Positions 41,711 through 53,700 of a stretch of 64,000 nt of DNA are shown here, one piece after another. How positions within the stretch are numbered: the first letter of the stretch is position 1; each line of letters begins with the position of its first letter. The notes below the pieces were generated by a model. That model did not search any database, was not told where the DNA came from, and saw only the letters and a program-made list of their open reading frames with translations. The translations under genes and the position numbers were made by a program. The stretch is from Agrypnia vestita (lineage: Eukaryota > Arthropoda > Insecta > Trichoptera > Phryganeidae), in NCBI GenBank assembly GCA_016648135.1, contig JADDOH010024922.1:1-64000 (forward strand). Direction: 5' to 3'.

Positions 41711-44700
41711 GTGCGTACTTTACTTGGCTTAGTGGGGGAAAAGATACTCATTGTGGTGTGTCTGGCAGGATCCGTTTATGCGGCCCTGAAAAGGGTCTTT
41801 CATTCGGTGGTGAATGAAAACAATGTGGCCCTGAAAAGGTCTTTCATTCGGCGGTGAATGAAAACTATGTGAACCTGAAAAGGGCCATTGAACTGACACT
41901 GATGTGTCAAAAATAATGGTTATTGCTGCCTTTGCTTTTAATCATGATTAGGAAACATGATTTTGGAAGGGATAGAGCTATTCTTCTTCTTCATGTGCCC
42001 TGTTGGGTCCCTCCGACGTCGGCGATCATCTGTGAGACAGTTTCCCTGTCCAGGGCAGTGCGGAACAGTTCTATAGAGCTATATTTCATATAAAATATCG
42101 AATTCCGTTACATACTAGTGATCTTCGGTGAATGCTTTCAAAATACTTTGAATATTGCTGCTTTCGCTTTTATATCCCTCATATAAACCCTTTCAATGTA
42201 TATTTTTTAAATATTATTTACCTTCGTAAACCCCAGCCAATCGGTGGAGAAGATACCGATGGACTTCATGTACGACGACGGCTGCGAGGTGCACCGCCGC
42301 CTGCACGAGCACTCGGTGCTCCGCCACCCCGACGACCAGCCCCTGGAGTGGGGCGGCAGCCCGCGCCGCTACCCCCGGACGGCCTCGCTGCGCTTCTTCG
42401 TGTTCTCCGCCTGCGCCGCCGTCTTGCTGCTAATGATGTACGTGCCGGCGTACAAGCAGGCCAGCAGCAGGCCGGGTGAGTCTGACGCATGACTACTGGT
42501 TCTGTCGTGTCTGTTTTTGTAGCCGTGTTTGTTTGGTATAGTACACTTTGCACGTACATGACACTGTTTTCTTAATAATGCACTGTCTGCTGTTGCGATG
42601 GGGTTGAAATGGTCAGCGCAGAAGTGCATTTAGTGAAGGACATTTGTGACCTGATCCCGTACAGTAGACTTCCGATTACCTGGTGTCAGATTAGCGGGGG
42701 AATTCGGATTAAAAAAATAAAAAATAAATTTTTGAAAATATTTCAAAATTCTTTATAAAATCTTAATTTATTTTTTCCATCAGTCAAATAATTAATATCA
42801 GGTATGTAAAATATTAAACTCGTGAAGTTATGAACGTGTAGTATTCCAAAATTGTTAACATACTGTAGCAACATCGTGGCTTTGGGAGGTAAATGCTACA
42901 CTTTAAAATTAAGTTTTATTTTTTCACCAAAGGTCACAAATTTAATCGGTGCACCATACTTTCATTCACACCAATTTCGTAATTCGCACTAATTATCACT
43001 CCCGAATAACTTGTCTCTGATATTCTGATGCATGTTGCTTAGATCACCCAGGTTCGCACTAGAAAACTTCGCACGTAAGTACCCATTCACGCTGTTTAAC
43101 TCTTGTCTCTGGTCAAAACAACTCTCTGTTCAGCACGATGCTGCTCCGTATTTTTTAGAGATCCGATGCTCTGGAACATTCCAGAATCTATTATCCCAGA
43201 CCTCAGCAGTAATTTCCAAATTACTGTAAAGGTGTAAACTGCTATAAAATCCTCTACTAAGTCGATGTAGTCTAAATGTTAATGTAAATATTCATCTATA
43301 ATGAGAGGTGTATTTTACAAATCTCTATTGTAGATATTGTATTTTCGCGCCGTATAACTCTGTAATCGAAGAAATGGTGAAAGTAGTCGACGTACAGGAT
43401 CCTCAAACCTGCCGACGACAGGTCGCAAGCCCCGTGGCTTCCGTGTCTTCCCTGCACCGCGCGGCAGTCCCGGATTTGGGGACTCTGGTCCCTTTGCGGT
43501 GACCGTGGAGGCTAATTCTCACAAATTCTTTCACCATTTTAATAATTTGAAGTTGTGCGTAAATTTTGCATCAGCGTCATCGCGCAACAAGTGATCGCCC
43601 TATTTTTAAAGTATGCATGTGCGGCGAAAGCAAGTATTTTTTCGAACAATTGAAATTAACTGAAAATTTCGACACATCTGGGTAGTTAACAAGTTTTTTG
43701 AATTAGGTGAAAAACTTTAGCTGCCAGATAGCTGTGGGCGATAAACATACATTTTTATGAATCAGGAATTGTGTAATTATTTTTGAGGAGATATCCGGAG
43801 ATTTTTTATCCCGGTCATATTCACCCTTCGGTGCCGGGTAATCGAGAGCCTACTCTATGTCACCAATCACTATGTCTTTTATTGTTCTGAATGCTTTTTA
43901 CACTGAAGATATTGACGGTCCCTACGTAAACCAACGTAAAAGCGGACAAATGTGATAATTTTGTACGTAAAGCTAAACTTCAAACATTTTTTCTCTAAAA
44001 TTTCTTTTTTGTAGATGTCTTAGTTCACTTGGAGACCGTCGGTATCATAATCGAGATAATAGGACTTTTCTTAGTTTGGAAAAATGTTTTATGTATATTT
44101 ACTGTCATTAATAATTTTTAATAAAATCATATGTCAGTTTTCTGATAATAAATAATTAAAATATCATAAATATCAACATATTTAATTTGATTCGAAGCCG
44201 ATTCGTAGAATCAAAATTCAATCATTTATAAATTTATTTTTTTTACAAACGAAAGTGACAAAATCAATATGTTTTTTTTTTACATTTTATAATATTACTG
44301 GATTCTGCGTAATACGTCATTTTGAATGTCTAATGTGTGTGAGTGGTTTTCTGTATAATTTATACTAACCTTTGCAGTTACTGTGAATTTAACAATAATT
44401 TTATTCTAGTAATTCAAAGTCCACTTGAAATTGATTATCGTGAAACCATGGAGATCGAAATATAAATTTCATTTTGAAATAAATTTAATAAAACTGCTTG
44501 ATGTGTCTCAGATTTCTAATCTTATGTCCTTGCCATCATAATAATATGTCTCCGCATTTCATTCTTAGCCCTCCAAACAGAGTGTAATATACCCAACCCA
44601 CACTACTTAGGCCCGGTTGTTTCAAGTTGGATCAAAGTAAGCGTTCATTTAAAGCATAGATTTTTGCGTTCTCCACCAATCAGACGATCCGTTTTCGTAA

Positions 44701-47700
44701 ATATCTATGCTTTAAACGAACGTTTACTTCAATCCAACTTGACACAACCGGCCCTTAGTTTTAGAGGGTTATACGTTTTATGAGTATGAGTCAAAAGTGT
44801 TGTACCATTTTGTGGAAAATATCAATAGTTATCGAGATATTAGCGTCTTCAGGAATTTGCACTTGAATATTTCTGCAAGATTTTAATAATTTTATTTGAT
44901 TTGTATTAAAGCGAATGAATATTATACAGTGTCTCGTAGCTAGTAGCAAAAACTTCGGGAAGTCTTCTTTATTCAATTTTGAATAGAAAATATTCTTTAC
45001 ACTTTGGGTGAAATGTCGACAGTTACGGAGATAAATAAAATAAAAAAGGTTGCACTTTTTTTCTCAATATTTCTTACTTATATGGTATATTAAAATCTCA
45101 TTCGCTTTAATACAAGTCAAATAAAATAACAAAAACTGCACAATGTTTTAATTATTTTACTTTTATTTTATTTGTATCAAAGTGAATGAATTTTTAATAT
45201 TTAATATAATAAACTTGATGGTGTAACGCAGCGGTACCCAACCTTTTTTTCTTCCGGCTGCATACATACGTTTGCTAGGTTACGCGGGCCGCAAAATTAT
45301 ACTGATAAGATGAAAAAAAATCATACAAGGAAAAACAAAGGACAAAAAAATTGTACGAGGAAAAACAAAGGACTAAAAAATCACACGAGGAAAAACAAAG
45401 GACAAAAAATCATACAGGGATTCGAGATTAGGGCTTGATTAATCAACAAATATTTTTTTGAACTGCAATGGGATGATTATGATATTTATCTCTTACGAAC
45501 ATACCAGCCAATATAAGCTCAAACATTAATGTTTAACAACGGCTTATTTCCTTATGCGAGATTTATTTTCATCTTATCTGTAAAAAATAAAACTCAAAAC
45601 TAATGTACATATATCTAAGCGTGTATTTTTGTTTAGCGTCTTAACAAAAACAATAGATTAATACTCGCATACGAAAACTTGATATATGAGTACGGATTCC
45701 AACACATTACAGGCGCAACGAGGGACGAAATTATAAAAGGAAAAATGTCCAGAGTTGCGTACACCACACTGTGGCGGGCAATCTTTAAGGCACGACGCAT
45801 TAAAAATATTACCCCAGTTTGTACAAATATTTGAAGATATTCAAAATTGTGTGAATTATTTTAATGATAAAAAAATGTTGGAATAATGTTTATAGATTTC
45901 AAAAAAGCATTCGACACACTGAAACACGAGATTTTACTGACAGTAATGGATGAATGGGGAATACGAGGATCACTAAAAAAATTACATAATAAACCTAAAA
46001 CTTACACTCTGGTTGAAATAACAAATTCGTTCTTAAACCATAGAAATCGCCGGTTTTAAAATGATAGGAGTTTGTCTTTTCGTTTGCAGATATTTCAAGA
46101 TATTCAAAATGCCTGATTTTTTTTACATCGCGTTCTTGATAATGAATGCGTTTCGGGCCGCATATAAAAGCTTGGCGGGCCGTACGGCTGGTCTAGCGTT
46201 TTACAAAAATAAGCCGGATATGTTGAAAAAAAAAATATAACTTTTGTTGTCGCTTATCTCCATAACTGTCGACATTTCACCCAATGTATAAAAGATATTT
46301 TCTATTCAAAATTGATTAGAGAAGATTACCCCAAAGTTTTTCCTACTTACTACGAGATACCCTGTATAATATTCGATATATGTTACTTTAAAGATTTTGT
46401 TTTAAGTTTTAAGGTTATTAATGTTTTAAGATAAATATTGAGTAAAAAATGCTCAATTTTTAGACACTTATCCCCACAACTATTGATATTTTTCACAAAG
46501 AGTTAGAACAATTTCGATTCATATTCTTAAAATGTTTAAGTATTATGGAATAGGTTCACACGTGTATAATGTAAATGGTGTTTTATACATTTTTAAACCA
46601 TATTTTTTTGACAATACATTATTATTACTACCAAAATGATTCTAATATTGAATGTTTTAATAATCATATTGTATAGTATTATGTATTGGGGTTTTTTGTA
46701 AAATATCTGCAAGAGTTCAACTGGTGAAAGAATCGGTGTAAGTATGGTAAATATCAAGGGCGTGTAGTGAGCATACATTTTGTATAGAAATCCAAATAAG
46801 AGATATATCTCGTAATATTCCTATCACCATAATTAACATATTATTCAGATTTTAATATTTCATAATATTCTGCTAGATATATAGGTATTTAATTTTTTAA
46901 TTACATTTAAAATAAATTAAATTTCAATAAATATTATTATCAAGTTCTGCAGGCACACGAGGAAAAACTCATAGTGACTACGAGGTAAGATTTTTATTTA
47001 TTGTTCATCAAAATCAGCAAATATATTTTCTATTATAGTAATTATATAATATTATATAATAAGCCAGAACTTTGTGATGATTGCGATGGTGACGCTAGCG
47101 GAATGACAGCAGAAGTTGATAGGCTCCATAGTAATAGAACCGCATGGGCACCGTGTTTCGGCTTGTAAGGTCATTATCGAACAGTGGAAACACCATGTAT
47201 TTATGAGGTTTGACTTACCTCTTTTCCGATGGATAATTAGATGTTTTCGGTGAAGTCCTATATTAAAATTCTTTTTTCCTAAGCACTTGATCATAAAAGA
47301 TTCTATGTTAATTGATAATCAAGCGTAATATAGAATTTTATAAACCGGGGAATCTTTAATGATAAGTGCCTAGGAAAAAAGAATCTTGATATAGGACTTC
47401 ACACCGAAAACATCTAATTATCCATAGGGGAAGGGGTATCTTCAACCTTATAAATAAGTTGATTATATGTGGTGTATCCATTGTTTGATAATGGCCCTAC
47501 AATCCGAAACAGCTGTCATATTTAAAATAACACTTAACCTGCAGAATTTAATAATAATATTTATTGAAATTTAATTAATTTAAAATTTCATTGAAAATAA
47601 ACATGGAGTTCTACAAACTGAACACAAAAAATCTTAAATAAAACTCATGCATCATGTTCTCCCTGCACGCCCTTGATAAATATGTGGTGTACATCTATCA

Positions 47701-50700
47701 TGCAAATAAATACAAGTTTTAATTTCAACGGCAGAGTTTTGGCTCCTCTGCGATGTTCCGACGAGCGATTCTTTCACCCGTCGACCTCTGCGTTGCACGA
47801 TTTCAATGTTTAGTGTTGTTTCCCGTAGATATCCGTCGCATGGCCACTTCCGTGGGCAAATCCCTAGACAAGGCCCATATCTTCCGTAAGCTATTGAAAC
47901 TGCAAGGTACTCATCTTCATAATGGTGTGGCTTGTACGTGTATATATGTGCCGCTGAATTCTACCACCTCGGTTTGCGCTTCTTCATTTCGTTTGCTGGC
48001 TTTTGTGTAAATGTGTCAACGCTGCTTGATTCTTGCTACAAATCATCACCGGAACGCCAGATTAATTTTTGTCCTTAAATCAAGAGACGAGAGTGAAGAG
48101 ATCCGTCGAAGTCTTTTACCACTGCATTTTTTCAGTGCTTACGTGTTCACGAGTCCTGGGCTCTGAATAATGAGGCTTCAGATAATATGGGGTCTGAAAT
48201 GTGAAGATTTCGTAACGTATTTGGAAGGTAATTCGAAATTTGTAACACATTTGTTAGATAATTTGAATTTTTATTTGGTAATTATTTGGTAATTCGTGAT
48301 CTTTGTTGCGTTTATTATATGAGGTATAAATATGAAGTGAATTCTGAACTCCAAATAAGACATTTCAGATGACTTAGAATAGAAACGATAGAAGTATGAC
48401 AAAATGATTACAGTAGTGACAATCACACGGCATAAAAATTATTCATAGTAATTAATAATGATTATAAAATACATTATTTTCTATGTAACAATGTCTGTCA
48501 CTAATACTACCATGACACTACGCTAGATGGCGCTGTTCTCCCAGCCTCAATTTGCGACCGTAATGTACAGGGTGTAACAGAGCTAGTCCACAGTACTTTA
48601 CAGGTGGATTCCTGCCTTGATTCAGGCAACCGTGACCTAATATCAATAGTTGTGGAATTATGCAATATCAAAGTTTGCATTTTTTTGTTTCAATATTTCA
48701 CACTTTTTTTACAAAACATTGAATCATTACAGTAATGAAAAATTAATTTGTTTCTATACAAGTTAAATAAAATGATAAAAACCCTACAAAGATTCCAATT
48801 GGAATTGGAGGGTTTTTATCATTTTATTTGACTTGTATTAAAGGGAATGAATTTTTCGTATTCGATATAAGTTACTGTAACGATAGTCAAACATTTTACA
48901 AAAAATTAGTCGGAAATATTGAAAAAAAAATGCAAATTTTGATGTTGCACAACTCCTAGTTGTTTTAAATGTCGGTACTCAGTCCCTACTCCAGGATCTT
49001 GCAGATCTTAATGTCCCTTTCCCTACAAATATCCAGCTCTTGCTTACAGACTGCCGACGGGAAGTATTGAAAGTGTTACTACGATTTTTAGAGAGTAATT
49101 GCATTGAGCTGTAATGTTTATGTCGATGACCTATTGACTAATTTTTGGCAATAACATCCTTTTACTGGGTGACAAGCCATTAAATTTAAAAAAAAAAAAA
49201 AAACTCCTAGTTGCTTGAACATTAATGCAGGAATCTACCTGTAAAGTATTGTGGACTAGCTTTGTTACATCCTGTATAGTAAAAGTTCATTATTTCGGAC
49301 GGATTGTATGTAGCTGGTTATCTATAATTCACAGCGATTGTAGGATTCTCATATTTTTTTTAAATAGAGATGCGTATACAGAATAGGTGTCACATCAACA
49401 TTCTTACTATTTTCAAACTAAGCTAAATGCTTGTGCTATGAAAATAGGACTAACTTGCTGGACTGGAGTGAGGTTCGAGCCCGCTGCCTTTGGATCACGA
49501 GGCGAGAGTCACAACCACGAGACCATCAAGATACTCATTTAAATTAGCGCTGTGCTCATATTAAAATATATAACTGCAATTATATTTGTTTTGAGTTTAT
49601 TTTATCGTGCTGTATTTTGCATGTTGTTTAATAAATATTTAAAAGTGTGACTCGTTTCTTTGCATCGTTCGATTGAGTTTTTTTTTTCATCGTCGCGATT
49701 CTGAAAGACACTTTAATTTTTCACTGATTAAAATACGTACAAATTTGAGTGATAAACAATCCAAAAAACATAGTCGTATTATATGCTAAGAATCCTCTTT
49801 AATTATTCTAGGTCATAAAATAACGGTAATAAAAACAGCACCATTTAAAATAAAGCACTTCGAAGGCGCTTTACACAGCAGTCCTAAATTAGCAATTAAC
49901 CGGTCATATGCCGCCCGTATGTAACACGGAATATACGCTGCCTGCTGCGCAATTTCGCACACCATTGCCGTTTTTGAGACACTTTTTTGTGATGGTTATG
50001 TTATATTCATGTAAAAATCAACAATAACCGCTAAGAAGTTACAGTTTCTGGTTTCTCAATATACAGACTTCAATAATTACTTATTCATTAATTATGAAAC
50101 TAAGTAACGAAATTTACTGTCAGAAATGTACGCACATGTTATCGAATAAAACCATGGAAGCAATAACACTAAAGATATTTTATTTCAATATTTTCGTTCT
50201 AAATATAACAAAGAATATAAACATTTTAACACATTTTTATTTAAAAATAACACTTTTTTTAACACATAAATAACACAATCACCGCGTGGTTCGAAGACGA
50301 CATTTGGAATGGTTTTTTGTCCGGTTTACGCAGCCAGTGAGGTTACTTGATAATTAGAACTTGTTAAATAAAACTCATGCTTTTTGTTCTCACTGCACGC
50401 ACCTGCCGATTATCAATAGTTATGGAGATATGCAATATCAAAATTTGCATTTTTTTTTCAGTATTTCTGACTTATTTTTTGCAAAAAGTTAAACTATCAT
50501 TACAGTAACTTCTTATATTGATTATGATAAATTCGTTCATGGTTGCTGGGACAATTTCGACTCATCATCAAGGCAGGAATCTACGTGTAAATTTTTTGCT
50601 ACTAGCTATGAGACATATTTTAATAATTAGATAAAAAAAAACAAAAATCTACTTGTAAAGTATTGCGGACTATTTCTGTTGTGCCCTGTTTGCTGGTGGA

Positions 50701-53700
50701 CTTATTTGGACGTAGTTATGCAGAAAGTGACCAACCCACAAAATGCTAAAAATGAGTTATTATATAAGCTTTTGGACTACGATATCTCTATCTGCTGATA
50801 TCGTCCAAGGTATAAGTGCCATAGTTTTTTGTAAATTCAGTATTTTTCCAACCCACATCACCGCCACCACCGTTAAGTGGTTTGACTGTTTTCTGCGGGG
50901 TCAAAGTTATAAATTATTGCCAAACAAAAATATTAATTGAAAAAATCCATGTGGTATGAACGCATTATGCACCTTTTTAGTTATACTGTTACTACAAGGT
51001 GATAATTTTGCAGAAAATATCCAAGTGGATTGAACATATTCCAAACCTCGGATAATACTGTTTGTATAAAGAATCCTACCTGTAATAGGCGTCATATCTT
51101 CGTAAATAAAAGTTTTTTAACCAAGGATAAATTATAGAAGTCTCACAAAGAAGAAGCTATATCACAGTGCAATACATATATGAAATGTTCTTGATTCAAA
51201 TCAATTTATATATAGAACTTTAAAAATTTTTATAATATGCGGACGCTCTTATGATGGAACGTTGCATTGTGTAGAGTGATCACTTAAGCCAGCTCATACA
51301 GGTTGTAAGCCCTGAGCCATCGATTAAATAGCTTCGTCTCTGTGAGACTTCTATAATTTAACCTTAATTAATTAATCATCCCACTGGGGATAAAATTCAG
51401 TGACTGTGTTCTTAGATCATACTTTTACATAAATATTGTTAATTTTTTTCTTATAATGACATTAAAAAAACGTAATAAATATCTTTAAAATGAACTCTAT
51501 TAAAAAAATATATGCATTAATGATGTAAATATCAACTATATAGGTTTTTATAGATTGAAATTTTTTCCCAATGTTTTTCGAGTTGGTCGCTTTCTGCATA
51601 ACTTCATCCATTTATGGTAGCAATGTGTTTTAACTGTTGTCAAGTTGTGTTTAATATAATAATTGTGCTAACAACATACAAGACGGGTATATGACTATTT
51701 TTTCTATAATCATTTGTGTCTCTGTGTCTACGTTTGTGTATTATTTCTGCATGCTTTTTGAATTTAAGATATATTATACAAAGCTATTTTTTATATGGGA
51801 AAGTAGGTATGCAAGTCTTTTTTGGGTTGTGAAGCGATCACTTTACACCATGTAACATTCACCAATTCCACCCAAGATAGACTACCACATCTATAATTTT
51901 TTTTATTTAAGTTTATATATGTTTAACTATAAGGTTGTGTATATGTTGCACACCTTGTTTCGTATGTGAGTTGTATTTTTACTACCGCCACCTGCAGTCG
52001 AAAACTTTATCATTCCTATAATCCAATACAGATGTCACTATTGATAATATTTTTTAAAGCAATATTCTTTAGACGTGTATATCACATTATTCCGAATTAT
52101 TAACATTACACTGGAATATGCCTGAAATTATTTTAAAAAATTTAACTTCTTTTTAGAACAGTTTTTTTTTAATATATTTAGAATATTTTGTCTCTATGAG
52201 ACATCTATAATATATATCTTGATTAGTGATGTCTCTATGGGAATAAAATCCAATATCGTGTTTTTGAAAAATTTGGGCGTACTCAAAATATTCCACTTTT
52301 TGAATTATTTATCAATTACATATTGTATTTCTTGTTATTAAAAATTGAGGTATATTGTATGTAGTCAACATTTCTGGCGATTTTACCTAGAGGCCTAGAG
52401 GCATCAAAAAATACTTTTTTTGACGTAACTATTGCACGTAAAAAATCATAGTATCACTGTTTACGGCACGCGTGGTTAATATTTTTCATCAAGAATTTAT
52501 TTTGAAAATTTCAAAATGGCGGGATTATTTGCTGTCCGCAAGGATCCTTCTCCGATAACCGTGATAATCGTGTCGACAGGGTTTCAGTGAAATTAAAAAG
52601 TCAATTATTTTCTTGTTAAATGATGCGTCTATTGTGCAAACAAGATAAATAACATTGAAAATAATTTAAATTTTTTTCCTAGAAAAATCAAAATTAATAA
52701 TTCATAGTAAGCAAACATAGCATTAAACAAGTAAATAAAAAAAATTTAAAGATATGCTTTTATACGCTTTTTTTTTGCATACATTTGTAATCGATTTTTT
52801 GACATCACCCATGCAGTATCCAAATATTTAACGCTGTTTTAAAGTTTAAAACAATTTTTTTTATCTTAATTTTCTTGCAAAAAATTACAATTTTGTGTTT
52901 AACATTACATTTCCAGGTTCCGTGGCTGGATGGTCGTACAACACGTCCCGCGACACCAGAACCTATGTCCTCCCCGACAACGTGACGCTGCTGAACCAGC
53001 CGAAGCACGTCTGCAGGCCGAAGCCGTCCGCGCAGTCTCCCGGCATCGGCGGACCCGTCTCCCACCAGATGCACTCCACACCGGGACCTCCGAACGCGAC
53101 GGAACCCGAGATCTTCCTCCTCGTCATCATTTGCTCGTCCATGAGTCACTTCGAACGGCGCGCGGCCATCAGGGAGACGTGGGGCAACCAATCAAGCTAC
53201 GAGTTTCTGGCGAGGCATTTTGAAAACATCACCAAGCGCTTTGCCGGCGTTAATATGACCGAGGCTCTGTTCAACGAGATGGGATACGCCTTGGATAACA
53301 TCTCTTCGATTGAAAAGAGAATCAAACGGGATGTGTCGAATTACGAGGAGTTTGCGGACGGCGACGACGTGTTTGAAGATGTGCCAACTGGCGTATTGCT
53401 GGATGCGGGTAAAACTAATATTTACAGTAGAGATGTTAACGGTTCCGATTTCGTTAAAGAAGATGAAGGTGCTGTTATTCGTAATGGAAACGATCGTGAT
53501 AGAAGCCCGGGCGCCTTTAACAAGATTCATTCGAATGACGTTATTAGTTATGATTTCATTAGAGATAGTTCTGTACCAGCTAGTATTAGTAGAGTTAAGA
53601 AATCTGAAGTAGATAGGATATATTCGAATACCGTCGGAGTTACGACGCAAGACATACGAAACAAACTCAGAATCATCAAAGCTCCGTTCAGGCCGGAAGT

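Larger units (their letters stand above)
45229..46200. mobile_element. Nested hAT-like repeat with a captured LINE RT piece
   Basis: It begins CAGCGGTACCCAACC, a start common in hAT-type MITEs, and has gcgggccgc near both ends. No clear right terminal repeat was found, so the class is tentative. Confidence 0.35.
44937..46364. mobile_element. Family B foldback split by a nested repeat
   Basis: The ends cagtgtctcgtagctagtag and ctacttactacgagataccctg are inverted, and the inner flanks (gaaatgtcgacagttacgg and its inverse) also pair. Between them sits an unrelated block (45229-46200). Confidence 0.6.

Noticed and set aside
42266..42559. Minus-strand Arg-rich open frame
   Set aside because: It is a shadow of GC-rich GT31 exon 2.
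52930..53223. Alternative plus-strand frame in GT31 exon 3
   Set aside because: It is out of frame with all conserved GT31 motifs and is explained by the high GC content.
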